In this document: positions 31,647 through 41,376 of the stretch, in pieces
How positions within the stretch are numbered: position 1 is the first letter of the stretch
Layout of the letters: each line of letters opens with the position of its first letter
Source: Oscillospiraceae bacterium
GTDB taxonomy: Bacteria > Bacillota > Clostridia > Oscillospirales > Ruminococcaceae
DNA length: 64,000 bases
Direction: 5' to 3'
Assembly (NCBI GenBank): GCA_016281125.1
Contig: JAEEIA010000034.1
Span: 1-64,000, forward strand
Program-made: the position numbers and the translations under genes
Notes under the pieces: generated by a model
The model's database searches: none
Told to the model about the DNA's origin: nothing
Seen by the model: the letters and a program-made list of their open reading frames with translations, nothing else

Positions 31647-32360
31647 ATGATTGCACTTGTTACCGGCGCGTCGCGGGGCATCGGCGCGGCTGCTGCGAGA
31701 AGGCTCGCGGCGGACGGCTATACCGTGATCGTTCACTGCAATACGAATCTGAATCAGGCGCAGGCGGTTGCGGATGAAATCGGCGGCACTGTCATGCAGG
31801 CCGATCTTGCGGATTTTTCGCAGATTGACCGTATGACCGATGAAATTATCCGGCAGTTCGGTCGGATTGATCTGCTCGTCAATAACGCGGGCATCGCGCT
31901 GAACGGCCTGTTTCAGGATATTTCCGATGCGGATGCCATGCGGCTGTTTCTGGTCGATGTCGGCGGCACAATGCATACCGCCAAGCGCGTGCTGCCGCAT
32001 ATGCTGCGCGCACATCAGGGCTGCATCATCAATGTCGCGTCTGTCTGGGGCGAAACCGGCGCCGCCTGTGAGGTGCATTACTCCGCGGCAAAGGCGGCTG
32101 TGATTGGCTTTACAAAGGCGCTGGCGAAGGAGGCCGGGCCGTCCGGCATCCGCGTGAACTGTGTTTCGCCGGGCGTCATCGACACCGACATGAACCGGAT
32201 GCACGGCGCGGAAACCATGCAGGCGCTCGCGGAGGAAACCGCGCTCTGCCGGATCGGAACACCGGAGGAGGTCGCGGCGGCCATTGCATTTCTCGCCTCG
32301 GAGCAGGCGGGCTTTATCACCGGACAGGTGATTCCGGTCAACGGAGGATTTCTGATATGA
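31647..32360 (+). CDS. SDR-family oxidoreductase, FabG-like
   Basis: This 237-residue protein has the classical short-chain dehydrogenase pattern: NAD(P)-binding 'TGASRGIG' (6-13), 'NNAG' (79-82) and catalytic Ser132, Tyr145 and Lys149. It resembles 3-oxoacyl-ACP reductase FabG, which reduces 3-ketoacyl-ACP with NADPH in fatty acid synthesis. It is not beside other fab genes, so another substrate is possible. The position usually held by the fourth catalytic residue Asn reads Asp104 ('LVDVGG'), which is unusual. It overlaps the next gene by 4 bases (ATGA). Confidence 0.88.
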   Translation: MIALVTGASRGIGAAAARRLAADGYTVIVHCNTNLNQAQAVADEIGGTVMQADLADFSQIDRMTDEIIRQFGRIDLLVNNAGIALNGLFQDISDADAMRLFLVDVGGTMHTAKRVLPHMLRAHQGCIINVASVWGETGAACEVHYSAAKAAVIGFTKALAKEAGPSGIRVNCVSPGVIDTDMNRMHGAETMQALAEETALCRIGTPEEVAAAIAFLASEQAGFITGQVIPVNGGFLI

Positions 32361-32953
32361 ATGATGCAGAAAAAAAGCGGTTCGCCGACCAGATTGCGTT
32401 TCTGGTTGAGATGGACAAAATGAAGAATATCTACCGGCAGACGCGTGTGCTGCATGAGGATCGCGCGGAGAATGACGCCGAGCACGCATGGCATCTTGCG
32501 ATGCTGGCGCTTGTGCTGAGCGAATATTCCAATGAGCCGGTCGATCTGAAAAAGGTGCTTGCGACCGTGCTGATTCATGACGTTGTGGAAATCGACGCGG
32601 GCGATACCTATGCCTATGATGCGGCGGGCAATGCGACCAAGGCGGAACGCGAGCAGAAGGCCGCTGACAGGCTGTTCGGGTTGCTGCCGGAGGATCAGGC
32701 GGCATATATGCGGCAGCTCTGGGACGAGTTTGAGGCGAACGAAACGCCGGAAGCGAAGTTTGCAAATGCGCTTGACCGCGTGCAGCCGCTGATGCTTAAT
32801 TACTGCAAGCATGGCGAATCGTGGAAAACGCACGGCACAAGGCGGGAGCAGGTCGAGCAGCGCAATCAGATTGTCCGGGAGGGCTCTGCGGTGCTCAGCG
32901 ATTTTGTATTCGCATTGATTCAGAGTGCTTCTGAGGAGGGGCTGCTGAAATAA
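32357..32953 (+). CDS. HD-domain hydrolase, YfbR/5'-nucleotidase-like
   Basis: This 198-residue protein matches the HD_3/YfbR group, which removes phosphate from deoxynucleoside 5'-monophosphates. Metal ligands fit 'ENDAEHAWHLAML' (His43), 'LIHDVVEIDAGD' (His74, Asp75) and a distal Asp in 'NALDRVQPL'. It is translationally coupled to the SDR gene by an ATGA overlap. A dNTP-pool role is the best guess by family, although substrate range varies. Confidence 0.85.
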   Translation: MNDAEKKRFADQIAFLVEMDKMKNIYRQTRVLHEDRAENDAEHAWHLAMLALVLSEYSNEPVDLKKVLATVLIHDVVEIDAGDTYAYDAAGNATKAEREQKAADRLFGLLPEDQAAYMRQLWDEFEANETPEAKFANALDRVQPLMLNYCKHGESWKTHGTRREQVEQRNQIVREGSAVLSDFVFALIQSASEEGLLK

Positions 32954-32996
32954 GCAGGTAGAAAGATTATTTCAGTATGATTGATAGGAGCAAATT

Positions 32997-34106
32997 ATGA
33001 AAAAATGCTGCAGGATCCTCTTTAAGATCGTGAAATGGGTATGCATCGTAATAATATCTGTGATCGTTTTATTCTTCATCGTCCGATTCGCCGGTCAAAG
33101 GATCAACAACCGAACGCCCGAAGGCGGCATCAATGAAACGATGTATGTCGATATAAACGGCACAAAGCAGTGGATCAACATTTACGGGCAGGAGAAGGAT
33201 AATCCCGTGCTGCTGTATCTGCACGGCGGGCCGGGACAGCCTACAAGCTACGAAGACTATCCTGTTCTGAGAAAGCTGAGCGATATTTATACCGTTGTTA
33301 ATTGGGATCAGCGTGCCTGCGGCCACAGCTGGACGAAAGACCAGATGGGCACGCAGATCACTTACGAACAGCTTTTCAGCGACGGCGAGGAAATGACAAA
33401 GTTTCTGCTGGATTATACGGGCAGGGATAAAATCAGTATCATGGGGATTTCCTGGGGAGCAGCCTTCGGTGCAAGACTTGTTCTCGATCACCCTGAAAAC
33501 TATGACAGATTCTTTGCACTGAGCCTTCCCGTCGATAGCATCGAGCAGATGAAAGCACTGAAAAACGAGGCGCTGGAGTGGACGAAGGACGATCCCGAAT
33601 ATCACGCGATTGCCGAAAGCATCATTACCGATCAGGCTGAATTCGATAAAATGACAATCGAGGAACAGCGGCAGCTCGGTGTCAAATGGGATAAGATCTA
33701 TGCAAAATATACCGAGCCCGATTCCGAGTTCGCAGGAGATGTGAATGTCGTTTCTGCCATGATTTTTTGCCCGTACTGGTCGGTCAGGGACTACTATAAT
33801 TTCTTCTTTGCGTCTGTTCCTGCAAGGGTAGAGGACTATCCGCAGTATCCATATCTTGACTGCTGTCAGTGGGGGATGATGCGTGTGATTTCAATTCTGG
33901 ACAGAACGGATTACAAGGTGCCTGTTTATATTATTATGGGCGATAAGGACTACACTGTGATGACATCCGTCACGAAGGAATACTATGATAAGATTACAGC
34001 TTCCGATAAGGGCTACTATGAGGTCGAAGGCGGGCATTATATGCCGATGCTGCTTTCCGGGAAACTGTCTGAAACAGTGCATGAAATAACAGAACAGGCT
34101 TCATAA
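32997..34106 (+). CDS. Membrane-anchored alpha/beta hydrolase, proline-iminopeptidase-like
   Basis: This 369-residue protein has an N-terminal membrane anchor (about 10-30) and an alpha/beta-hydrolase domain. The oxyanion motif 'YLHGGPGQPTS' and nucleophile elbow 'GISWGAAFG' (Ser152) match the proline-iminopeptidase/peptidase S33 group; a C-terminal 'GGHYMPML' supplies the His. The active site should face outside. It probably hydrolyses small peptides, amides or esters; substrate unknown. Base composition is slightly more AT-rich than its neighbours. The start follows 'taggagc'. Confidence 0.82.
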   Translation: MKKCCRILFKIVKWVCIVIISVIVLFFIVRFAGQRINNRTPEGGINETMYVDINGTKQWINIYGQEKDNPVLLYLHGGPGQPTSYEDYPVLRKLSDIYTVVNWDQRACGHSWTKDQMGTQITYEQLFSDGEEMTKFLLDYTGRDKISIMGISWGAAFGARLVLDHPENYDRFFALSLPVDSIEQMKALKNEALEWTKDDPEYHAIAESIITDQAEFDKMTIEEQRQLGVKWDKIYAKYTEPDSEFAGDVNVVSAMIFCPYWSVRDYYNFFFASVPARVEDYPQYPYLDCCQWGMMRVISILDRTDYKVPVYIIMGDKDYTVMTSVTKEYYDKITASDKGYYEVEGGHYMPMLLSGKLSETVHEITEQAS

Positions 34107-34256
34107 ATCAGATTGATTGCAGATGTTTTTCGGAAACGGGCGTTATCAGAAGCTCCTATGATACTTACAAAGTGCAGACTGCGGAGCGCACCGGTCAGTT
34201 CAGCCGAAAGAAACTGACCGGCTCCGCGCATACGGGAGAACAGAAAAGGAGAAACC

Positions 34257-35171
34257 ATGCTGGATGTTGCACTGCTCGGCACGGGCGGTACCATGCCGAT
34301 GAAAAACCGCTGGCTGACCAGCTGCCTGATCCGCAATGAGGGACAGGGCGTGCTGATCGACTGCGGAGAGGGTACGCAGATTGCGCTGAAATGCGCCGGG
34401 CGCTCGGTGCAGAAGCTCGATCTGCTCTGCTTTACGCATTATCACGCGGATCATATCAGCGGATTGCCGGGGCTGCTGCTCTCCATGGGACTGGAGGGGC
34501 GCACCGAGCCGCTGATGCTTGCGGGGCCGCGCGGGCTCCGCAGAACGGTCGAGGGACTGCGCGTTATCGCGCCGGAGCTGCCGTTCCCGCTGGAATTTAC
34601 AGAGTTTGAGGGCGATGCGTTCACGATGCACGCTGCCGGACTGGAAATCACGGCATTTGCGGTGCAGCATACCATGCCGTGCTACGGGTTCCGGCTGCAT
34701 CTGCCGCGCATCGGAAAATTTGATCCGGCGCGCGCCAGAGCTGCGGGGATTCCGCTCCGTGTCTGGGGACTGCTCCAGAAGCAGGAAACCGTCGAAGCAG
34801 ACGGCGTGACCTATCACCAGTCGCAGGTGCTCGGTGCGCCGCGGCGCGGTCTGACCGTGACCTACTGCACGGATACGCGGCCGGTTCCGGCGATTCTGAA
34901 ATATGCCGACAGTGCGGATCTGCTGATTCTGGAGGGCATGTACGGCGAGGCGGAGAAGCGCGGAAAGGCGATTGAAACCAAGCACATGATGTTTTCCGAG
35001 GCTGCGGAAATCGCGCGGGACAGCAATGCGCAAAGGCTCTGGCTGACGCATTTTTCACCCTCGCTGCCGAATCCGAAGGAGTATCTCCCGGATGTGCAGC
35101 GCATCTTCCCGCAGACCGTCATTCCCGAGGACGGCAGACAGATCGACCTGATGTTCACTGACGAGGCGTGA
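34257..35171 (+). CDS. rnz: Ribonuclease Z (tRNA 3' processing endonuclease)
   Basis: This 304-residue metallo-beta-lactamase-fold enzyme is the usual size of RNase Z, which cuts off tRNA 3' trailers before CCA addition. 'LGTGGTMPMKNR' starts the fold, and the zinc motif is 'THYHADHISG' (His61, His63, Asp65, His66). Further metal-binding blocks are 'QHTMPCYGF' and 'LTHFSP', and 'YCTDTRP' is present. A CCA-adding enzyme is encoded 0.8 kb downstream, so two steps of tRNA 3'-end maturation are close together. Start follows 'aaaaggag'. Confidence 0.92.
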   Translation: MLDVALLGTGGTMPMKNRWLTSCLIRNEGQGVLIDCGEGTQIALKCAGRSVQKLDLLCFTHYHADHISGLPGLLLSMGLEGRTEPLMLAGPRGLRRTVEGLRVIAPELPFPLEFTEFEGDAFTMHAAGLEITAFAVQHTMPCYGFRLHLPRIGKFDPARARAAGIPLRVWGLLQKQETVEADGVTYHQSQVLGAPRRGLTVTYCTDTRPVPAILKYADSADLLILEGMYGEAEKRGKAIETKHMMFSEAAEIARDSNAQRLWLTHFSPSLPNPKEYLPDVQRIFPQTVIPEDGRQIDLMFTDEA

Positions 35172-35177
35172 GTTCAC

Positions 35178-35948
35178 ATGAAGAAAAAGATAATCCGCCT
35201 GCTGATCGTCCTGCTCTGCACCGGGCTGTTGATGGCGGGAACGGCAGGCTGTGCCGTGCTCCGTGCCGAGCACGAATTCCAGACCGGGGTGCAGATCACC
35301 GCGGAAAATGTGCCGGAGGGGACATATTATGCCGATCTTCTGGTAAAGCTGCCGGAGAGAGATCCGCTCCGGGTTCCGGATACGGGCGTGCGGTTTTCCG
35401 GTGCAGACATCACGGAGAACAGTGAGATTTTCCGGTATCACAAGGACAATTACGTCAGCGCGTCGCTGCATTACGGCTATGCGCAAAGCATTTCTGTGCC
35501 GGATGTGCCGGATCAGCGGAGGCTTACAACGGTGCTGACAATCAGCGGAAACACAAAGAACGGCAGATTCAGCAAAGGCAAGGATTTTTTGCGGATTCCG
35601 TCCTTTCGCATTGCGTATGTCAGTCAGGACGGCAGCGTGCTCGGTGTGACCGGCCCCGCGGAAGCCGTTTCTCATTTTACGCCGTTGAGCCCGCAGATTC
35701 CGTTTTCTGCGGACGGAACGAATGCGCATTATGACATAACAGTGGGCGACGACTGGAATCCGGCAGCGGAGATGCTGGCTGCCGAGGTGATTCTGCTGAT
35801 TCTGCTCCTGCTCATTGCAGCGCCGGTTTATGCGGTTGTCCGGGCGATCCGCCGGCGCCGTGAACAGGCGGCTGTCATCGCGCGGATTCAGCAGAATGCT
35901 GCCGGTGCGAACGGCGAAAAATGCGGTCAGACGAATAAGGATGATTGA
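35178..35948 (+). CDS. Exported protein with C-terminal membrane anchor
   Basis: This 256-residue protein has an N-terminal signal ending in lipobox-like 'AGTAGC' (Cys25), an extracellular beta-rich domain (about 35-195), and a C-terminal membrane helix (about 205-228) with a basic cytoplasmic tail ('RAIRRRREQ'). I do not recognise the family. It starts 6 bases after rnz and ends one base before the CCA-transferase gene, so it is in the same operon. Confidence 0.7.
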   Translation: MKKKIIRLLIVLLCTGLLMAGTAGCAVLRAEHEFQTGVQITAENVPEGTYYADLLVKLPERDPLRVPDTGVRFSGADITENSEIFRYHKDNYVSASLHYGYAQSISVPDVPDQRRLTTVLTISGNTKNGRFSKGKDFLRIPSFRIAYVSQDGSVLGVTGPAEAVSHFTPLSPQIPFSADGTNAHYDITVGDDWNPAAEMLAAEVILLILLLLIAAPVYAVVRAIRRRREQAAVIARIQQNAAGANGEKCGQTNKDD

Positions 35949-35949
35949 T

Positions 35950-37305
35950 ATGACACAGTTTCACATTACCCCGCCTGCGCCGGTGCAGACCGCGCTGGAC
36001 AGGCTGAATGCGGCGGGCTTTGAGGCCTTTGTCGTCGGCGGCTGCGTGCGCGATGCGCTGCGGGGCGCCGAACCCCATGACTGGGACTGCACGACGAATG
36101 CAAAGCCGCAGCAGATCTGCGGCTGCTTCCGCGATTTTCATGTGATTGAAACCGGATTGCAGCACGGGACGGTCACGGTCGTGATTGACCGTATGCCGAT
36201 TGAGATAACGACCTACCGCATTGACGGTGTCTATGCCGACCACCGGCGGCCGGATTCGGTCACGTTCACCGATTCGCTGACCGACGACCTCGCGCGGCGG
36301 GATTTCACGGTCAATGCAATGGCATATCACCCGGCGCGCGGGCTGATTGATCCGTTTCACGGCGCGGACGATCTGCAATGCAGCATGATCCGCTGCGTCG
36401 GGAATCCGCAGGATCGCTTTGAGGAGGACGGCCTGCGCATTCTGCGGGCGATGCGGTTTGCGTCCGTGCTGGATTTTGCGGTGGATCCGCAGACTGCGGC
36501 GGCAGTCCGGAGGCAGAAGGCGCTGCTGCATCATATCTCCGCGGAGCGCATTGACACGGAGCTGACAAAGCTGCTCTGCGGCAAGGCAGCCGAGCGCGTG
36601 CTCACCGAATTTGCAGAGGTGCTCTTTGCGGTGCTGCCGGAGCTGGAACCGATGTACGGCTTTGACCAGAGAAATCCGCACCATGACTACGATGTGTATA
36701 CGCACACGCTCAAGACGGTCGCGGCCTGTCCGCCGGAGCCGGTGCTGCGCTGGGCGGCGCTGCTCCATGACACCGGCAAGCCGCATGTCTTTACGGAGGA
36801 CGAACGCGGCGGACATTTTTACCGGCATGCAGCAGTTTCCGTTGAGATTGCGGAGCGGGCGCTCAAAGCGATGAAATGTGACCGCAAACGATATGACCGC
36901 GTGCTGCTGCTCGTGGAAAAGCATGATCTTGTCATGAACGGCACGGAAAAGCAGATCAAGCGGATTGTGTCGCAGATCGGCATGGATGCGGCGGAGCAGC
37001 TCCTGCTTCTGCATAAGGCGGATGTGACCGCGCAGGCGGCCTGTCACCGCGCGGAGCGGATCGCAGAATCCGACCGGCTGCTTACGGTACTCGCGGCACT
37101 CCGGGAGGCGGACGCCTGCATGAGCCTGAAACAGCTTGCAGTTTCCGGCAGCGATTTGCTTGCAGCGGGCGTTCCGGAGGGCAGAGCCGTCGGGACGATG
37201 CTGCACCGGCTGCTGGATGCGGTGATAGAGGGCAGTATGCCGAATGAACGGGATGCGCTGCTTGCATATGTGCAGGAACAGGGAGATCAGACGGGGAATG
37301 CCTGA
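35950..37305 (+). CDS. cca: CCA tRNA nucleotidyltransferase
   Basis: This 451-residue enzyme adds or repairs the 3' CCA of tRNA. The polymerase head has 'VGGCVRDALRG' (29-39) and the catalytic 'DWD' (Asp44 and Asp46). The template motif follows 'DDLARRDFTVNAMAY', and 'DRFEEDGLRILRAMRFA' is typical. An HD domain with 'LLHDTGK' (His273, Asp274) is present. The ATG at 35950 is preferred over 35941 because 'aaggatg' would overlap the earlier one. It works downstream of RNase Z, encoded nearby. Confidence 0.95.
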   Translation: MTQFHITPPAPVQTALDRLNAAGFEAFVVGGCVRDALRGAEPHDWDCTTNAKPQQICGCFRDFHVIETGLQHGTVTVVIDRMPIEITTYRIDGVYADHRRPDSVTFTDSLTDDLARRDFTVNAMAYHPARGLIDPFHGADDLQCSMIRCVGNPQDRFEEDGLRILRAMRFASVLDFAVDPQTAAAVRRQKALLHHISAERIDTELTKLLCGKAAERVLTEFAEVLFAVLPELEPMYGFDQRNPHHDYDVYTHTLKTVAACPPEPVLRWAALLHDTGKPHVFTEDERGGHFYRHAAVSVEIAERALKAMKCDRKRYDRVLLLVEKHDLVMNGTEKQIKRIVSQIGMDAAEQLLLLHKADVTAQAACHRAERIAESDRLLTVLAALREADACMSLKQLAVSGSDLLAAGVPEGRAVGTMLHRLLDAVIEGSMPNERDALLAYVQEQGDQTGNA

Positions 37306-37317
37306 TCTCCCTTTTTT
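37281..37317 (+). terminator. Terminator of the rnz-cca operon
   Basis: Perfect 10-bp stem 'gggagatcag' (37281-37290) with 'ctgatctccc' (37302-37311), then six T; the hairpin includes the cca stop codon. Confidence 0.9.
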
Positions 37318-37368
37318 CCGAAAGTGACAGAATTGTAATTTGCATGTCACGGAATAGAGAGATTATTG

Positions 37369-37377
37369 TGCTATCAT
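37369..37377 (+). promoter_or_regulatory. Possible extended -10 promoter of the ABC exporter
   Basis: 'TGCTATCAT' is an extended -10 without a clear -35, 32 bases before the start at 37409. The same sequence precedes the lipoprotein gene at 22793. Confidence 0.4.
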
Positions 37378-37408
37378 AAAGACATCAATCATAGGGGAGG
37401 GATCCGCA

Positions 37409-38110
37409 ATGGAATTTCTGACAATCGAACATCTCAGCAAAATCTACGGCAAAGGCGAAACCGAAGTGCGCGCTCTGGATGACGTCAGCTTCACGGTGCC
37501 GAAGGGACAGATGACGGCCGTGATCGGCCCGTCCGGCTCCGGAAAATCGACGCTGCTGCATATTCTCGGCGGTGTGGATCAGCCGACCTCCGGCAAGGTG
37601 TATCTGGACGGACAGGACGTCTATGCGCAGTCTGAAAAAAAGCTGGCGATCTTCCGGCGGCGGCAGGTCGGGCTGATTTATCAGTTTTACAACCTGATTC
37701 CCGTGCTGACCGCGGAGGAAAACATCACGCTGCCGTTGATTATGGACGGCAGAAAGCCCGACCGCGAGGCGATTCTGAAGCTGCTTGACAAGCTGGAGCT
37801 GACCGACCGGCGGCGGCATCTGCCCTCGCAGCTTTCCGGCGGACAGCAGCAGCGCGTGTCCATCGGCAGGGCGCTGTTTACATCGCCTGCGGTGATCCTC
37901 GCGGACGAGCCGACCGGAAACCTCGACAGCAAAAACTCCGCGGAGATCATTCAGCTGCTCAGAAACTCAAATCTGGAGCTAAAACAGACCATGCTGATTA
38001 TCACGCATGATGAGAATATCGCGCTGCAATGTGACCGCATCCTGACGCTTGCGGACGGCAGAATCGTTTCAGACACCCTGACGGAGGGAGGGCGGCGCCA
38101 TGAAGTTTGA
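37409..38110 (+). CDS. ABC transporter ATP-binding protein, MacB/LolD type
   Basis: This 233-residue ATPase has Walker A 'GPSGSGKST' (40-48), Q-loop '[15 protein letters not shown]', signature 'LSGGQQQR' (about 137-144), Walker B 'VILADEP' and the H-loop His in 'ITHDE'. It is the power unit for the large FtsX-type permease encoded next, which it overlaps by 11 bases. Such pairs do mechanotransmission or export, including resistance to wall-active peptides (BceAB), but no sensor kinase is next to this one. Confidence 0.95.
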   Translation: MEFLTIEHLSKIYGKGETEVRALDDVSFTVPKGQMTAVIGPSGSGKSTLLHILGGVDQPTSGKVYLDGQDVYAQSEKKLAIFRRRQVGLIYQFYNLIPVLTAEENITLPLIMDGRKPDREAILKLLDKLELTDRRRHLPSQLSGGQQQRVSIGRALFTSPAVILADEPTGNLDSKNSAEIIQLLRNSNLELKQTMLIITHDENIALQCDRILTLADGRIVSDTLTEGGRRHEV

Positions 38111-40487
38111 ACTGCTGCTCGCAAGGCGGTATCTGTCCGCACAGCGGCGGCATTCCGTGCTGACGGTTTGCAGCATCGTGATCGCCGTGGCGCTGCTGAC
38201 CGCGCTCAGCACATGCTTTTCCACATTGCGCGGGATTTTTCGGGATGCCGCCTTTGACGAGGCACCGTATCATGTGCTGCTGTATGACGTCACGGAGGCA
38301 CAGTGCAGACAGGTCGAAAAGATGAACCATATCGGCAGCTGTACGTTTGTTCCTGCTGATGACGGGAAGAGCGGGGATGGCTTGATTCTGTTTGACAGCT
38401 ATATCGGCTCGCTGGCGAAATACATCTCCGAAATGAACCGTTCGCTGAACCGGAAGGGCAGCCGCAGCTATTCAATGAACAGTGAGCTGATTTCACTGGA
38501 TCTGATCGACGAAAGCAGCAGAGTGGATGCAGTCATGACATATACCGTGTTCGTCATCTTCCTGATGTTCTTCGCACTGGGGATGCGTATGCTGATTGAC
38601 ACGGCGTTTGAGGTGTCCTCCAAAGAACGGGAGCGGCAGTTCGGCGTGCTGCGCTCGATCGGTGCAACGCCGCGGCAGGTGCTGAAAATCCAGAGCTTTG
38701 AGGGGATTCTGCTGTCGCTGATTGCAGTGCCGCTCGGCTGTCTGACCGGCATCGGAACGGCATATCTCATCTTCCGCGCCGTGCTCTCGACCGGCATTGC
38801 ATCGTATTATCTGGAGACGGAAAAAATCCCGCAGATTGTGCGTCTGCATCTGAGCCCGCTGCTGATTGCGTGCTCCGCCGTCATCGGCATCATGTGGGTG
38901 TTCTTCTCTGCATACGGTACCGGTATGCGCAATGCGAAGCGTTCGCCGGTGCTGATGATTACATCGCGGGCAGGCGGTGTGAAGCGCGTCCGGAATCACC
39001 GGCTTTCGGGGCTGCTGTTCGGCTGGACGGGCAGGCTCGCCGCACGCAATGCAAGGCGTGAGAAAAAGCGGTTTGTCATCACGGTGCTGGCGCTGACCGT
39101 TTCGCTGACAATGTTTGCCGGCGTTTCCTCTGTTATGGATGCGGTCATGAACAAGATTTCGGAAGAGGAGAACGCCGGGCTCGGGAGAAGAACGGATCTG
39201 GATTTTTCGGTTCACGAGAATCCGCTTGCGAAAACGGAAGCGGCATGGGAAAAACAGATGTTTGAACGTCAGGATCGGAGTATAAGGTATTCAGAGGTTA
39301 GGACATCGAAAGCGCCGGAACATCCGACCGCTTATTACAAGGGCGTTCAGGCGCTGGAACAGAGCGGGTATTTCAAGGATCTGCTTTGGACAGTTTCACC
39401 CGGCTGGGGAGCCGGAGGATGCGATTGCGGGGACGGACATTTCAACAGTGTGTTCGTTTATTACTTGAACGAAACGGCATATGACCGTTTTTTCGGAGAA
39501 CATGCGCCGATGTCCTATGCGGAACTGGAAAAAGCAGGCGGGGGACTGCTCGTCGGGGATGAACCGGAAATCATACCGGTAAAGGACGGCGCGGTCACGC
39601 TGTTGTTTGAATGCAAGCGGCAGCTGAATGACATGACAGAGGAGGAGTATGATGCGCTGATCAAGGATGTGCCGGAGTCAGAACGCTGGCGGTCGGAATA
39701 TCCGAATCAGGAGGTGCTGCACGGCGCAGACGGAGAACCGGAAGAATACTTCTACTGGACAACAGAGGAAACAACCGTGACATTTCCGGTTGCACAGGTC
39801 GTGACAATGCCGTTTGATCCGAAGAATTATATATCGCCGGGGCAGGCACATCTGATTCTGCCGGAATCGCTGTTCCGGGAACGGGACTGGCAGAAGTTCG
39901 ATGATTTCAATTTCGGCGTATATATCAGCTGCAATCTGAAGAATCCGGAGCAGTATCAGGAGGCACTCAGTTTCCTGGAAAACAGCACAGATATCACATA
40001 TCAAAACATTTCGGATAATTTTACCTATATCCAGCGTTTGAAAAAGACAACCAGTTCATGGTCGGTCGGGCTGAACGCGGTCACGGTCATGCTTGCGCTC
40101 ATTGCGATTGTCAACCTGATCAACATTGTATCCACGGGCGTTCTGAACCGGAAGCGGGAATTTGCCGCAATGCAGTGCAGCGGCATGACCCGCGGGCAGA
40201 TGTACCGGCTTGTTGTGATCGAATGCCTGCAATTTACGCTGTTTGCAGCAATCGCGTCCACGATTCTCTGCCTGCTGATTATCCGCGGAACGACGTGGTT
40301 CCTGGTGGGCATGACGATTGAGGCTTCCCCAGGGGACGTCGATCTGGGCGTGTCGTATCTGACGCCGGTTATCCGGATCTGGACTGCGGCCGTCGCCGCC
40401 TTTGCAGTGACGCTGCTGGCCTCGGTGATTCCGCTTCACCGGATGCGAAAAGAACCTCTTGCTGAGCAGATCCGGGCAGCGGAATAG
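38100..40487 (+). CDS. ABC transporter permease, FtsX/MacB type
   Basis: This 795-residue membrane protein has an N-terminal helix (about 18-40), three helices around 145-260 with an FtsX motif ('RERQFGVLRSIGATPRQVLK'), a large extracellular domain (about 345-640) and three C-terminal helices ('NAVTVMLALIAIVNLINI', then two more). Another FtsX core 'KREFAAMQCSGMTRGQM' precedes the last helices. The double-FtsX layout and size fit eight-to-ten-TM exporters of the peptide-resistance/lipoprotein class. Substrate unknown. It is followed by a terminator. Confidence 0.9.
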   Translation: MKFELLLARRYLSAQRRHSVLTVCSIVIAVALLTALSTCFSTLRGIFRDAAFDEAPYHVLLYDVTEAQCRQVEKMNHIGSCTFVPADDGKSGDGLILFDSYIGSLAKYISEMNRSLNRKGSRSYSMNSELISLDLIDESSRVDAVMTYTVFVIFLMFFALGMRMLIDTAFEVSSKERERQFGVLRSIGATPRQVLKIQSFEGILLSLIAVPLGCLTGIGTAYLIFRAVLSTGIASYYLETEKIPQIVRLHLSPLLIACSAVIGIMWVFFSAYGTGMRNAKRSPVLMITSRAGGVKRVRNHRLSGLLFGWTGRLAARNARREKKRFVITVLALTVSLTMFAGVSSVMDAVMNKISEEENAGLGRRTDLDFSVHENPLAKTEAAWEKQMFERQDRSIRYSEVRTSKAPEHPTAYYKGVQALEQSGYFKDLLWTVSPGWGAGGCDCGDGHFNSVFVYYLNETAYDRFFGEHAPMSYAELEKAGGGLLVGDEPEIIPVKDGAVTLLFECKRQLNDMTEEEYDALIKDVPESERWRSEYPNQEVLHGADGEPEEYFYWTTEETTVTFPVAQVVTMPFDPKNYISPGQAHLILPESLFRERDWQKFDDFNFGVYISCNLKNPEQYQEALSFLENSTDITYQNISDNFTYIQRLKKTTSSWSVGLNAVTVMLALIAIVNLINIVSTGVLNRKREFAAMQCSGMTRGQMYRLVVIECLQFTLFAAIASTILCLLIIRGTTWFLVGMTIEASPGDVDLGVSYLTPVIRIWTAAVAAFAVTLLASVIPLHRMRKEPLAEQIRAAE

Positions 40488-40529
40488 CATTTCACGTTCA
40501 TTTGAGATACTGCTGTGCCGAAAGGTACA

Positions 40530-40567
40530 CGGGCGCTTCTGAATCAGGGAGCGCCCGCTTCTTTTTG
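40530..40567 (+). terminator. Terminator of the ABC exporter
   Basis: Eight-base-pair stem 'cgggcgct' (40530-40537) with 'agcgcccg' (40550-40557), then 'cttcttttt'. Confidence 0.8.
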
Positions 40568-40590
40568 CCCGAAGCTCCGCAATCATTCCA

Positions 40591-40619
40591 TTGACAAAGC
40601 GGCAAAAATCTGGTATCAT
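40591..40619 (+). promoter_or_regulatory. Sigma-A promoter of radC-uvrB
   Basis: Perfect TTGACA (40591-40596), 17-base spacer, TATCAT (40614-40619), 54 bases before the radC start. Confidence 0.88.
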
Positions 40620-40672
40620 ATAAGACAGCAGTTTCAACTGTTTTGTCGCAGACGGAAAGGGGGAGCAGCCTG

Positions 40673-41362
40673 ATGGCGGACAGTATTCATGCGGGACACC
40701 GCAAGCGGATGCGCGAGCGCTTTTTGAAAACGGAGCTCAACGGCTATCAGCCGCATGAGCTGCTGGAAATGCTGCTTTTTTACGGAATCCCGCGTGTGGA
40801 TACCAACCCGATTGCACATGCGCTGCTGGAACGCTTCGGCAGCTTGCAGGGCGTGCTTTCCGCTTCTCCTGATCAGCTCAGTCAGATTCCCGGGATGACC
40901 GAGTCTGCGGCCTGCCTGATTGCGCTGCTGCGGGCGGTGTATACCTATGATGCAGAGGATCATTCCCGCGGAATGCCGGTGGAATCCTTTGACGGAGTCT
41001 GCGATTATTTTACGCGGCTTTACCGCTTTGAACAGCGGGAGATAGCCCGCGCGGCGTTTCTGGATCCGCAGCTGCGACTGATAAGCTGCGAGGTTATTGC
41101 ACAGGGGCATCCGACTGCGGCGGCCGTTACCGTGCGGCAGCTGACTGAGCGTGCCTGTGCGGCGGGCTGCAATGTCATCGTGCTGGCGCACAATCATCCG
41201 AACGGCAGCACGTCGCCGTCCGATACCGATATTGCCGTGACGCGGCAGCTGGCGGAGCTGCTCGCGGCAGACGGGCTTTCGCTGGCCGATCATGTGATTG
41301 TCAGCGGCGATGCGGCGCTCTCTCTGCGGGAGGCCGGCGTTTTTATGGGAATTGAGCTCTGA
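40673..41362 (+). CDS. radC: RadC family protein (JAB/MPN domain)
   Basis: This 229-residue protein has the RadC layout: an N-terminal UPF0758 helix-hairpin-helix part (about 15-85) and a C-terminal JAMM metal-protease-like domain with '[13 protein letters not shown]' (His173, His175, Asp184). The true role of RadC is unsettled; the old DNA-repair assignment is in doubt. The ATG at 40673 is chosen over a TTG at 40643 because 'aaaggggga' lies between them. It starts the radC-uvrB operon, with only 14 bases to uvrB. Confidence 0.9.
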   Translation: MADSIHAGHRKRMRERFLKTELNGYQPHELLEMLLFYGIPRVDTNPIAHALLERFGSLQGVLSASPDQLSQIPGMTESAACLIALLRAVYTYDAEDHSRGMPVESFDGVCDYFTRLYRFEQREIARAAFLDPQLRLISCEVIAQGHPTAAAVTVRQLTERACAAGCNVIVLAHNHPNGSTSPSDTDIAVTRQLAELLAADGLSLADHVIVSGDAALSLREAGVFMGIEL

Positions 41363-41376
41363 GAGCGGGAGGATAC

